Positions 33,318-44,738 of a stretch of 64,000 bases of DNA are shown piece by piece. Numbering within the stretch: position 1 is the stretch's first letter; every line of letters starts with the position of its first letter. Made by a program: the position numbers and the translations under genes. Origin of the DNA: Microstegium vimineum (taxonomy: Eukaryota; Streptophyta; Magnoliopsida; Poales; Poaceae); assembly GCA_022036555.1 (NCBI GenBank), contig CM039120.1, positions 33,009,716 through 33,073,715 on the forward strand, read 5' to 3'. Below the pieces are notes generated by a model. That model saw only the letters and a program-made list of their open reading frames with translations, was not told the DNA's origin and did no database searches.

Positions 33318-34481
33318 CCAAGCAGCACGTCCCTTGGAATCCTAGGGTTTTTGGGAAACTGCAACGGGCAAATACAAAACCGCCACGACGACCCCATCCG
33401 TACGCCGCAATTTTGGCCGATAACTACGCGGTTGTTTTGGCTCACGAACTTTCCTTTCCAGTTTTTTTCCTTTCCGTATTTATTTCTTAACCCGATACCC
33501 ACAAATTACGGAAAAGATTCCCTAAATATCTCTAATGCTACAGTCCCGGGGACTGAACGCACGACTCTGTTACGATTTCGTTTTTTGCAGGAACAGTAAC
33601 ACAACTACAGTACACCAGTTAACAAGTCTTGTAGGACATTCGTTACAGCGTCACTTGGGAACTTGGCCGGCGGGAAACGACGACTCGGCCACCTGCTCGT
33701 AGGCCCGACCAGGCTCGGGGACTCCGCCTAGGAGTATACCGAGCAAGGCTCGGGGACTGTGGCAGCAGCACAGAAGCGGAAACGTGGAAAACCAAAGAAC
33801 CCAGGGACTGCAGCTCGGGGAGTGCGAATGAAGCAACATGATCCTGACGCAAGAATTTTTCACCTTCTCACATCATGCTCGGGGACTACGGGTATTCGCA
33901 CTCGTTTTTATCAAACTCATAATTTAGCATTTTTCTATAAATCCTGATACAAGAACCATACAAGTTTCTTACATCAGACTCGGGGACTGCGGGTATTCGT
34001 AGTCGTTTTTTGCAAAACTCATACCCTACTCGTTATTTACACCTATCCATGCATTTTTTAACTTTATAAAGCTTGGCACCACGTGCATACTTCATCTACT
34101 ACCAAGCTCGGGGACTAAGTGGGTACACTTCACCTTGTTGTGAATGTACTCATTTTCTTCTGGACAGACCTCTGTTGTTTCCTGTTGTCTTATTGCAGAG
34201 CTTAAGTGGGTACACTTCACCAGGGAACAGCCCGTTCAAAAGTTTTTTCTTCTTCACCACGCCACATCCTCTGACGGGTAGACGCAGCATTCATCGAAGG
34301 CGACCAGCTCACACACCAAGCTGCAGCACTCTCCGCCAGTCCGGCCTGGTCGAGAGGCTTCTCCAAGCGGCGCCTCGACCAGCTAGATTGGTCGGGACTC
34401 TGTAACGATGACTTCAACCAAAGCCGACCAGGTGCACAACTCCGAAGAAGATGTTGCTGACTCGCCAGAAGGATATAACAT
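33318..34481 (+). repeat. Repeat-containing 3' UTR of T2
   Basis: GCTCGGGGACT or a close form occurs near 33713, 33748, 33877, 33978 and 34106, and the true PPT copy is at 34482. Copies at 33877 and 33978 lie in a longer imperfect repeat of about 100 bp (GGGTATTCG...TCGTTTTT...AAACTCATA). An AAGTGGGTACACTTCACC segment is repeated near 34115 and 34204. No gene supported. Confidence 0.75.
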
Positions 34482-34492
34482 GCTCGGGGACT
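34482..34492 (+). promoter_or_regulatory. Polypurine tract of T2
   Basis: GCTCGGGGACT directly precedes the LTR start TGTTGGGG. It is the last of several near-identical copies. Confidence 0.7.
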
Positions 34493-35000
34493 TGTTGGGG
34501 ATATTACCTTGATATATCCCCAGGGACCTTATGGGCCTGCCGACCAGACGACGCCCCAGCCCACGAGGCCTTGCAGCATGCGACCAGCCCGTCGTGCTCG
34601 CCAAGGACTCCAAAGAAGCCTTGTTCGCCAAGAAGGATCCAGATAGATAGGCTCGGACCCCTTACCTAAAGGGACCGATCGTAATCTGTTAGGATATGGA
34701 AACTGTAACCCTGCTCCCCGGCTATATAAGGCAAGCAGGGACCCCCTACAAAACAATCTCTTAAATCCCTCGTACAATTCCCTAGATCGCATCTACGGGT
34801 CTTGTAACCTAATACTCATATCAATCCAGCCACCAAAACACAGGACGTAGGGTATTACGGCGATTTGCCGGCCCGAACCTGTCTAAATCGTTGTGTCTAC
34901 GCTCTCTGTGTTACGCTTGACCGTCGTCGCCACACCTCCACCTACAATCTACTACTGTGGGGTACCCCCTATGTAGACTGTGACGTGTATTTCGTCGACA
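34493..35000 (+). repeat. 3' LTR of T2
   Basis: 508 bp, TGTTGGGGATATTACC to TTTCGTCGACA, with a TATA box followed by a GACGTAGGGTATTAC...CCGAACCTG segment seen in many grass gypsy LTR ends. The right boundary is where homology to copia gag resumes. Confidence 0.8.
34723..34729 (+). promoter_or_regulatory. TATA box in LTR of T2
   Basis: TATATAA in a GGCTATATAAGGCAAGC context, on the element strand. Confidence 0.7.
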
Positions 35001-35194
35001 ACTTTCTTGGTGGGTTGGGTGGCTCTAGCTTTCTTAGGAAGGGGATCACTAGAGATGTCTAGCATTGTGTCAAGTGGGTTGATAATATGATTCGGTTTGG
35101 CAATCCACACTTGCTTCTGTGGAGTGGTTTTGGGTGGCTCTTCAAACACACCATCTCTCATAGGAAACTCAGAGGGGTTAGTAGGCTTAGGTGG
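35001..35194 (-). pseudogene. gag: gag fragment of element A
   Basis: Closely matches 46873-47068 of the H/G gag (the segment after the zinc knuckle toward the N terminus, encoding P-P-K-T-T-P-Q-K-Q-V-W). It is bounded left by the T2 LTR and right by a foreign copia LTR start at 35195. The next A gag piece is at 50960, and about 0.8 kb of gag between them is missing. Confidence 0.75.
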
Positions 35195-36145
35195 TGAAGG
35201 ATCGAGAACGGTGACCAGAGGGGGGGGCTGAATGGGAGCCTCAAATTTCTCTCAAAATATTCGGGCCACTCTTCCCAAAAACCAAACCCAGTTGCTGGGT
35301 ACTCAACCTCCCCGAGCAACGCGAACAAATGAGAGCTCACCAGCAGTGGAGAGGAACTTACCGGAAACCCCAAAACGTAGGTTCTGACCCCTAGGGAAAA
35401 GAGGCAAGAACCTAGGCAAAACAGGCAGAACAGACAGGCATCAAACGCTGTGAAAATAGGCGACAGACGCTCTGTCGCAGTGCGACGGACACTGAGCGCT
35501 GGACACTGGGTCAGAAGTGACAGACGTTGTGCTTAGCGTCTGACGCCAACACAGAGCAGAACAGAGAGGTCCTCCAGGCGACGGACGTGTCTGGCGGACA
35601 CCCGACAGACGCTGGCGAGCGAGAGGTTCTCCAGGCGACGGACGCGTCTGGCGGACACCCGACAGACGCTGGCGAGCGTCTGACGCAACCGAACAGAGAG
35701 CTATGCAACTCTCAAAACCAACAGACGCGTCTGGCGGTCAGGCGATGGACGATGGCGAGCGTCCGACGCGAACTTGAGCCGTGCAGACAGGACGAGCGAC
35801 AGACGCTGACGTCAGCACGTACCTGCGTCCAACGCAAACTGTCGGAGCATCTGACGCCCCCGACAGAAACACAGTAAACGCGAAAAACGTTTTTCTCTCC
35901 GCCAAATCTTCCCAAATCCTAACTAAATGATATCCACTAGAAACCCAACTTGGTAGGCATGTTTCTAGTGCTATGGAGGAGCTATCCCGGATAGATCATC
36001 GCTCGATTTGGTTCGGATTGAAGGGAAACAAAGAATTTGGGGGAGAAACTCAAGAACGAAGAACACCGCAAAGATTTTGCCCGATCTACATACTCAAGAG
36101 GTTTGAGGATGGATCCTTCGGTGCAAAAATGCTGCTCTCGAATAC
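35195..36145 (-). repeat. Element X: 3'-terminal fragment of a copia LTR
   Basis: It begins TGAAGGATCGAGAAC like the other copia LTRs here, and carries its own motif array (GACAGACGCTGGCGAGCGTC type, 35465-35860). It ends abruptly at the start of the next LTR at 36146. The rest of X is not in the window. GGTGG (35190-35194) is its candidate left duplication. Confidence 0.75.
35465..35860. repeat. GGACGCGTCTGGCG-type motif array in X
   Basis: It contains two near-identical units of GCGACGGACG(T/C)GTCTGGCGGACACCC and several GCGTCTGACGC copies. Distinct from the arrays of P, A, H and G. Confidence 0.7.
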
Positions 36146-38204
36146 TGAAGGACCGAGAACGTTGACTAGAGGGGGGTAAATGGGAGCCTCAAATTTCTCT
36201 CAAAATATTTGGGTCACTCTTCCCTAAAATAGCCCCAGCAAGTAAGCTAACTCCACAAGCAAGATCACGACCCTAGAGATGGTGGATACCTTTGGCGATG
36301 ACCAAGAGGTATATCGGATCTTCCGGAAACCAAAGACTCAAACCAAGACACCGATAGTGAAGCTCTCACACCCTTAGAGAGAAGACAAGAGAGCTCACCC
36401 AAAAGTACTAATTTGAATTGGTCTCACAAGTGCTTCATCAAGTTCCCTACGTGATTACGAAACCAACGCAACAAATGGAACTCAATTCAGAGTCCAGACA
36501 AGGAAGAAACAACCAAAACAACGATCAACAGTGACCACAGGACCACTTGCTATGGTCTAGTGGTAAGGTCCGAAGCTGAGGTCTGGAGCTAGGTGCACTG
36601 CTATAGTTTTTCGGTTGTACCACCGGACCACTCGCTATGGTCCGGTGCTATGGTCAGGTGGGTGGTCCGGAGGGTGGTCCGACGCTTTTTCTTCTCAAAA
36701 ACAGCCCACGCAGTGAGCTCTCAACCTCTGGACTAGTGGTCCGACGGTACCACAGGACCAGTCCGGAGCTAGGGGCTGCTTTGCAGACCTTCGGCCAGAC
36801 CACAGGACCACTCGCCTATGGTCCGGAGCCTTGTCCAAAGTGGTACGGAGGGTGGTCCAGAGCTCAAGAACAGTGCACAGAAAACCTGCGAAAACCAATT
36901 TCACTTCGCCAAATCTTCACAAAACTCAACCAAATGAAATCCAACTACAACCAAACTTTGTAGGCAGGATCCTTGTGCAGTTCGAGAGCTATCCCGAAGA
37001 AATCATCGCTCAATTTGGAGAGGATAAACAGGAACACTCGGATTTGGGGGAGAAAAGGCAAAACAAAGAACGCCGCAAAGAAATCTCCTGATCTACACAC
37101 TCGTGAGGTTTGAGGTGAATTCCTTTAGTGCAAAGATGATCCTCACGAATTAGAACAACTTGGTTCAAGTGGATTTTGCAAAGCTCCTCTCAACAAAGAG
37201 AAAACAACTCGGGAAAAAGAGAGAACAAAAGCAAAACGCGAAGAACACAAGCAACCGGGGAAACTCGATCAAGAAACTAACTGTGCCATGGCACTCGGAG
37301 AGTCGGGCCTCCGATTCCCACCAAAAGATTCGAGTTCTTATAGAGGTTGGTGAAATCAACCTAGGGATCTCATGAACTAGAGAGAGAGTAGAGAGAGAGA
37401 GTTCGGGCAAATGATTAGGGTTCAAGAGATAGGATGAGCGATACCCCTTCACCCCTACGTATCGGGATTTGGCTATTTCCCAAAGACCCCCTAGATACAA
37501 TGAGTGAACTACCTAGCCTAAGCATTGTAGTCCAAGCTCCGGAAAATATCTCCCGCGTTTTGAATGGACGGCGCCGCTTCCTGCCGGGAGTTGTTGTCGC
37601 CTCGACGCAACCTCTAGGATTCCGCCATGTGCCATCCCTGCTTCCTCAGAAGCTCCGCCTAGGTTTTGAGGCCCAAACCCAGGAAACCCGCCACCGGTAG
37701 CTTTGGGCTCGACTACCAAACCCCGAGTTTTGAGGCCAAAACTCGGAAACCGTCCTCGGATGGTTTTGAGCCCCAAACCGCCAAACCGCTCGACTCAAGC
37801 CACCTTGTCCTCGCCCGGTCGGACTCCGAGTCCCCTGAGCCTCCGCTCGACTCGCGCGTCCACCATCTTTGCTCGGTCTACCTCTATGTCTTCTCGCACT
37901 CGCCGGTGCCAAGTACTAGCCACCACAGCTAGTCCGCCGGCGCCCATGGTCCCTCAGTCCGAGCCCCGCTTCCACCCTTCACCGTTCTCAGTCCATCGGC
38001 ACGGCAAGCCTCTAATCGACCTTCTCCATGCCATTGACCACTGTCACTAGGCTTAGCACGTGCACACCACAAGCCGATAGACATGCACAGACTTGTTTTC
38101 GCAATGGGTTAGGGTAAGCCACTCAAACTGAAACACTCACGTGTTGAACGATCATTGATCATAAAGCTGAACATACATGGGTACTTATCCACCATGTGTT
38201 CACA
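36146..38204 (-). repeat. Left (3') LTR of H/G
   Basis: 2059 bp, plus-strand ends TGAAGGACCGAG and CATGTGTTCACA, followed by the C-rich PPT ATCTCCCCC. Its array around 36570-36850 uses GGTCCGGAG and ACCACAGGACCA. Confidence 0.85.
36570..36850. repeat. GGTCCGGAG-type motif array in the left LTR of H/G
   Basis: Repeated GGTCCGGAG, GGTGGTCCG and ACCA(C/G)AGGACCA motifs at irregular spacing. The partner LTR lacks this array. Confidence 0.7.
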
Positions 38205-39835
38205 ATCTCCCCCTTGATGAGTGCATTGTCAACACAAGTGCATTTCAGATTTGAGCCACAAGGTAAAGGTCTCCAAATGACCAAAAAGCTAAAAAGTCAG
38301 AACGGGGTCACTTGAGAGAAGCAAAACGAGTCCAAAATGTGGTTCCCAAAGACATGGGCAACGGCTCGACGCAACCAAGAAAAACAAAGATAGCCCTCAA
38401 GAAGAGGCACAAAAACGGGCTCAACACCGCTAGCAAGTCCAAAATACGAAACGCAATTCTCAAAGCTCAGAATGCCAATTGAAACACCAATGGAACTCCA
38501 AAGATACCAATTAAAACACTTAACGCTCAAGAAGCACTCAAAACCTATCGGAGCCAACAAAGCAAGCTAGACCCTCCAGAAGAGGCAAAGGCTCAACACA
38601 TCTAGCAAAAGCTCCCCCTGGGCAAAAGCACACTCAAGATACCAAATGAGCTCCTTAGGGCAAAAGAAGCACACAAAAGTCCCCCTTGACCAAAGAAGCT
38701 CTAAACCAATGAAACCAATGAGATGCACTCTTTCTCCCCCTTGGAAGTAGATGGCTGAAAATGGAATGAAATGCACATCTCTCCCCCTTGTTGACACATG
38801 TAGCTCATCAAACATCAACAACTCAAGATCCGGCTACAAATGCCATGAAATGCAAAAAGAGTGCAAAAGCTTCATACTTAGAGCTAAGACAATGAATAGA
38901 TGCTCTAAGTGATGTGATCCTATGAGAATAGGAAAAGCTCTATGTGCCCAACAAAGACTCAAGTTGAGCTTAAGATCACTTTAGAAGCTATTTTAGAGAG
39001 CATATCATGTGAGAGCAGAGAAAGGGTATCACCTCCTAGAGACAGCTAGCCATGGCAAACCAGATAGGATCTATCTCAAAGAAGTCTCATGTATAGCAAG
39101 TAAAACTATCCCTTAGCAAAGTTCATACAACAAGCCAATGACCCAACTGAATGAATTTTCCAAATTTCAGAGTTTTGCATCCAATTTTCAGTTTCAGGCA
39201 CATTTAAGTTGTATGCTAGTGGTTGTAAGCAAAGTGATGCCACTGCTTACCAAACGGGCGAAGTCAAAGGACTTGACACACCGGTTTTGGTCATACACGA
39301 CACCGCTCAAGTATCGACCCATATGGGAAGCAGTCTCGAACACACAGTGAAGTGCTCACAATGCAGACCCAACTCGATCTTTCCAATTCACAAAACAGAG
39401 AGCAATTTCATTTTAGATATTAATCATGGTGCTCAAAGGTAGTGGATGAAACAATGAAGAGCCATAGTTACAAGCTATATACAAAGCAGCCAAGAAGGAT
39501 CGTCAAAAGCCTACACATGCTAGTGCCATTTCAAAGGTGACATGGGGAATTAAATTCAGTTTAAAAGCTTTGCTAACTTAGGTCTATTGCATATCATAAA
39601 GATCAAAAAGAGTCTAAGTTAGGCAACACCATAGACACATAAAGCACCTCAAACAGAGCATAGATTCATTCTATTGGCTATAAGTATGAAGCTTGAAATG
39701 AACTATGTCACAAATGCAAATGAGATGCATAATGCAATGACACCAACTAACACTAACAAGACACCAATTTGGAAGAAGGACAAAGAAAAGACAAAAAGAA
39801 CCAAAAAGAACTATGATACACAAAACTTTCCTCCT
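38205..39835 (-). other. PPT and 3' UTR of H/G
   Basis: Starts with the minus-strand purine tract at the LTR edge. Several further CTCCCCCTTG or GTCCCCCTTG tracts occur up to about 38790. The remainder is AT-rich and matches A's 3' UTR. No gene seen. Confidence 0.75.
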
Positions 39836-40071
39836 CTAAAAAGGAAAGCAAACACCCAACTCGCCCTGAAGGCGAGAAAACGCAGCTTGATCCAAAGGCT
39901 TTGTGAGAATATCCGCAAGTTGGTTGTGGGTCTTAACATGCCAGAGGTCAATGTCACCCTTCTCGTAATGATCTCGCAAGAAATGAAAGCAGACCTCAAT
40001 GTGCTTGGTCTTTGAATGAAGCACGGGATTTTTGGCCACACTAATTGCACTCGTCCTATCGCAAAGCCGAG
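39836..40071 (-). pseudogene. pol: RNase H C-terminal piece of H/G
   Basis: The minus strand reads K-N-P-V-L-H-S-K-T-K-H-I-E-V and ends with A-D-I-L-T-K-P-L-D and a short tail, the end of copia RNase H. It is cut upstream by the solo LTR at 40072. The remaining RNase H resumes at 43424. Confidence 0.85.
40067..40071. repeat. Left target duplication of the solo LTR (CCGAG)
   Basis: Pairs with CTGAG at 43419-43423, one mismatch. Removing the LTR and one copy restores alignment with A's RNase H (TCGCAAAATAGAGGCACC at about 28193). Confidence 0.85.
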
Positions 40072-43000
40072 TGTAACACCCAAAAAATTGAATTTTTGAA
40101 ATATATTGAAATTGATTTAATTTTGAATTTTGTGCTCATGAAAATTTAGGAAAATAAAAACATTTTCATAAAATTAAAATTTTCCTTAGAGTTAGCAACA
40201 TGTTTGTGCATTCATTCCTTTGCATTGAGTTTTATTGTATTATTTGGTTTTGTTCAAATCTGAAAAAAAAATCAAAATGCTTTGAAAACGGGTTTAGAAA
40301 ATAGTTTAAGAAAAAGAAAATGCAAAAGGGTTTTTAATAAAAAGAGAAACCCTCCCCTCTTTCTTTTTGGCCTATTGGCCCAGCTCCTCCTTTCTTTTGG
40401 CCCGAGCCGCAAACCCACTCCTTCCACTGTCCTTTCTCCCGCATGGGCTTAGCTTCGGCCCACGCATCCCTCCTCCTCTTTCCTTGGCCTAGCAGTGTGC
40501 TGGCCCGCACCGCTCCCTTCTTCCATCCTCAGCCCAGCAGGCCAAGCGGCCCAGTGCCACCACAAGCCCACGCAGGAGTACTCCCTCCATTCCCCCGCTC
40601 TCTCCAGCTGACACCTCGGGCCCGCTTGTCGATGTCGCCCTCGTCCTCCCTCTCGTTCCCAACCGGGACTCTGCTCTCGCAGAGGAGTCCGCCTCCGCAC
40701 CGTGTCCTTCATCTTCCTCCCGCTGACACCCCGGCCCCACCTTGTCGGTCTCGTCCCCTCCCTCCCATCGTCCCCGAGCGGGACTCTGTTCCGCGACAGA
40801 GACCTGCTCCGCCCCGTCCTCCGGTTGCGTGGAGGTCAAGCTCCCCTCTTGGCCCCGATAAATAGCACCCCATATCACACACACACCCTCCGCCCTCGCC
40901 TCAAGCCCTAGCAGTGCCGCCACCTCTGCCTAGCCTCTTCTGCAATCTCGCCGGGATGCGTTCGCCGCCGCTGAGCTTTGCGTCCGCTTCACGACTGCCG
41001 TAAGCTCTACACCAAGCTTCGGATCACGCTCGTGATCCTGCCGGAACCCTTCGTCTCCTCCTTTTCTCTTTGATTTACGCTCACAGTGTATAGGGTTCCG
41101 CCTCCCGCTGCCGTCCGTGGGCAGTCTTCTCGGTTCATCGCCAGCTGCTACTGGTGCCCTAGGTGAGTTTGTCGTCTCTCTATCGGGCTCCCTGTGCCCT
41201 TCCCGCTCGAAACCGTGACCCACAGGGTCGTATCCGTTTGCGCCGGCGAGCTCGTGGACGTCGGCCATGGCAGCCACCGGCCAGAGCTCTGTAGCCGGCC
41301 GGACTCCCTTCTCCCTCTGTCTCCGATCTAATCCAGATCGTCCCTCACAGATCCAAGGGCCCAAAATCCCCCATACCCCTTCGGTTGGCGTTTTTGCTAA
41401 AGAGTCCCTGAGCTCTTTAGTAATCTACCCGCGGTCCAGAACCTGACGGGAATAAATCTGGATTTTTGTTTTATTTTAATCCGAAAATCAAATTCCATCT
41501 ATTCTCAGAATTGCCATCCAACTTGTTTTGTCCCTAAAATCTCCGTTTTAACTCCAATTTGATCCAATCAAATTGCATTAGATTCTTTTCATCAAGATCT
41601 ATGTTTTGAAACCCTAATCTACCATGGTTTTCAACCTTGACAAATAATTATTTATTTAATGGTTTTTAAAATCAAGTTTTATCTCTTACTCTTAGAAAAT
41701 TCATATCTCCTGCATTTTAGATTCGTTTTAGCCCGTTCTAGTTGCGTTGGTTTAGTAATGAGAAGATCTATCTGTTAGCAGAAGTGTTTAACATGTTTTA
41801 TTCTCTGAAATAAAATGATAATTGATTAATCTATATACTCAATGGTTTTCCAATTAAAATCAATTAGGGTTTTCCACCTCGGCTTTTCATAAAACAAAAC
41901 ATACTTAGTTTAATCTTGTTTTTACAAAGCAAATGTAATGTGACTTAATATAATTTGGGTATTTCTCTGAAGTATCCAATATATGCTTTTTATACAAATA
42001 AAATAAATGAAGTCTAGTTCTCTTTTAAAGCTAATCTTTTGGTAGACGTTTCTTTTCCTTTATAGATCCGATTAGCGTGATTCTCACGTCTGCGTGATCG
42101 TAGCAAGACGTAGACTTCTTTTAAATATTTTTCATTGATTGGTGTATTGTTCTAAAGTAGATATATTGTATGCTTTGTATGATTGTCAGATGCTTGTGTG
42201 GTGTTTATGATCTTGTCGAATCGGTGAGAATTACGTGGAGATCAAGAAGAAGTCATCAGAAGATCGAGAATCAAGTGAAGAAAGGATCTAAGAGTTTAAG
42301 GAAAGTTTAACATGGGATCCTCCTTGTTGCCCTATTCACCATAATTCATCTAGTCATGATTGCATTTGTCTCAATTGATTCCTATTTAGATCTCTACCAT
42401 AGCTTGTTACCATGTACCTTGTCAACTTGGGATACTATTGCATATGGGTAGATCTGCTACGCTTTATGATCTATGAGAAGAATCTTGACTAATGATATAT
42501 GCAACAATGAGATAAAATTGGCTTTTATAGCAACATGGAATAGGACCACACTGTAGGGCAAAAGCTGGGATATTTAATGCTACCACGGGTGCTATCATGG
42601 CTCTGGCTTTAGTTAAGTATAAGGTTTGGACTAGCATGCTTGTGGTTCATGAAAGGCACCTTTGCCGAGCTGGTTATGGGGTATAGCTTGTGTGGGGACC
42701 GCTGCAGGTGGTACCATCGGGGTGTCCCATATACCCCTTTGCATTGGGTCCATAGGGTTCGCTACATGCTAGAAAGAGCTTTTGAAAGACTTCATAGTGT
42801 ACCCTGCCCGCTCAACTTGGTAGTGTTTTGGGATTAGCCGTCCCGGGCATATGGGCTACACGGCTTGTGGGTAAAGTGCGTAACCTCTACAGAGTGTAAA
42901 TCTATCATGATAGCCATGCTCACGGTCACGAGCGGCCCGGAAAACTCACAGTGTTAGATCATTATGTTGTTTAATTGTTAATGATGATTATTACTTTTAT

Positions 43001-43418
43001 TATGTGGTTATCAACTGGGTATGCATAACTAAAGCTAAATGTTGGTAAAAGTTGACTAAGTTAAAAGCAACCACAGTACAGACAGTGTCAACGTTTGAGC
43101 TTCATAACCCTGTGTTATTCTTGCTGAGTACTTTAAGTGCTCACCCTTACCTTATCAACCATACCAGATTTGCAAGAGTTAAAGCGGTTAGGCTTGTGAT
43201 CAACCAGTCAGTTGTCCCTCTGGAGATGGAGCCTTCGCCTGAAGATCAGAGTCGTGTTTCCACTGTTTGTTGTCTTGAGGTTATCCTTTGACCTTATATG
43301 TTATATATTTAAGTATTGTCTTTTGATACTACCTTAATTTGTGGCTATATGTGGGATTTGAATTCCAGGGCTCACATATGGTGTATATCTAGTTTTGTTC
43401 ATAAAACCGGGTGTGACA
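40072..43418 (+). repeat. Tekay-like solo LTR
   Basis: 3347 bp, starts TGTAACACCC and ends GGGTGTGACA, with a 5 bp target duplication. No internal PBS, gag or pol is present, so this is a solo LTR left by LTR-LTR recombination. Size and termini match the Tekay/Del chromovirus group. It includes AT-rich blocks, a C/T-rich block at 40370-40900 and a TATA-like motif. Confidence 0.85.
40857..40864 (+). promoter_or_regulatory. TATA-like motif in the solo LTR
   Basis: GATAAATA followed by GCACCCC, equivalent in position to TATAAA at 30459 in the other Tekay-like LTR. Confidence 0.4.
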
Positions 43419-43423
43419 CTGAG
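43419..43423. repeat. Right target duplication of the solo LTR (CTGAG)
   Basis: See the left copy at 40067. C/T difference only. Confidence 0.85.
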
Positions 43424-44738
43424 GCACCTTAGTAAGCTCAAGACCGAAATCTTTCAAAGTGGCAATCATCCAAATCAACTGCGAGCAACAGCTAGCCACG
43501 GCAACGTACTCAGCTTCGCATGTCGACTGTGCCACGCTAGACTGCTTGCGAGAAGACCAAGAAACCAAAGAAGACCCAAGAAACTGGCAAGTCCCAGAAG
43601 TGGACTTCCGATCAAGTCGGCAACCGCCAAAGTCGGCGTCAGAATAACCGCAAAGTACAAGAGAGGAAGAGGTGGAAAACCAAAGACCAAATTCGGGAGT
43701 GAAGTGCAAGTACCTCATGATGCGTTTCACCGCCTGCTTGTGTGAAGTCTGTGGGGATGCCTGAAAGCGAGCACACAGGCAGACGACGAACTGAATGTCC
43801 GGCCGGGTCACCGTCAGGTACAGAAGCGACCCGATCATGCTTCGGTACTCGGTCTAGTCCACCACGTCTCCTTCCTCATCCGCATCCAAGGCAGTAGTAG
43901 TTGACATAGGTGTCGAGAGGGGCTTTGCCTCGCCCATGTCAAACTTCTTCAAGATATCCTTTGTGTACTTGCCTTGGTGCACAAACGTCCCTTCCCGGGT
44001 TTGCTTGATTTGCAACCCGAGAAAGAAAGTCAACTCTCCCATCATGCTCATCTCAAATTCCCTACTCATAAGATCTACAAACTTGGCAACAAGAGCATGA
44101 GAAGAACCACCAAAGGTGATATCATCCACGTATATTTGGACAAGCAGAGTGTCTTTGCCTTGCTTGAGGAGAAACAACGTCTTATCTACTGATCCCATTT
44201 TAAAACCCTTAGCAAGCAAAAAGGTTCGCAATCTATCATACCATGCTCTAGGGGCTTGTTTCAAACCATACAAAGCTTTGTGAAGTTTAAAAACATGGTT
44301 TCAAAACTTGGGATTTTTGAAACCGGTAGGTTGTCTCACATAGACTTCCTCCTCTATGTAGCCGTTTAAGAAAGCACTTTTAACGTCCATTTGAAAAAGT
44401 TTAAAACCCTTCGAAGCCGCAAAAGCTAGAAGGATTCTAATGGCTTCTAAACAAGCTACAGGAGCAAAAGTTTCCTCATAGTCTATTCCCTCCTTTTGAC
44501 AAAAGCCTTGAGCTACCAACCTATCCTTGTTGCGCACTACCACCCCATCCTCACTTTGTTTATTTTTGAAAACCCATTTGGTACCTATGGGGTGGCAACT
44601 AGGTGGTGGAGGAACTAAGACCCAAACACGGTTTCGCTCAAAGTTTTCTAACTCCTCATGCATGGCATTAACCCAATCCGGATCCATCAAAGCGTGTCCA
44701 ACATCCCGGGGCTCAAAAGAAGCGACAAAAGCCGAATG
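43424..44738 (-). pseudogene. pol: RT and RNase H N-terminal part of H/G
   Basis: On the minus strand: RT start with W-V-N-A-M-H-E-E-L, then Q-M-D-V-K-S-A-F-L-N-G-Y, the active site Y-V-D-D-I (about 44125), then Y-S-D-A-D-F-G-G and E-A-E-Y-V-A-V of RNase H. Frames are mostly open (44690-44301, 44273-43854, 43838-43424) with a break near 44290 and a TAG near 43855. The end is truncated by the solo LTR. Confidence 0.85.

Larger units (their letters stand above)
30751..35000 (+). mobile_element. Element T2: 3' part of a Tat-like Ty3-gypsy retrotransposon
   Basis: From left to right: an antisense multi-exon gene, a 3' UTR with repeated GCTCGGGGACT, a PPT, and a 508 bp LTR starting TGTTGGGG and ending GTCGACA. 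The gag-pol half and 5' LTR are missing. The right flank (ACTTT, then GTTGGG) is gag of element A, so T2 had inserted in A's gag. The left edge is a deletion junction with the Tekay-like LTR. The placement at about 30750 is approximate. Confidence 0.75.

Noticed and set aside
40072..43418. DNA transposon with terminal inverted repeats (TGTAACACCC / GGGTGTGACA)
   Set aside because: The inverted match is only about 10 bp. The 5 bp target duplication, TATA-like box, TG...CA ends and similarity of the 5' end to 29520 fit an LTR better. No transposase present.
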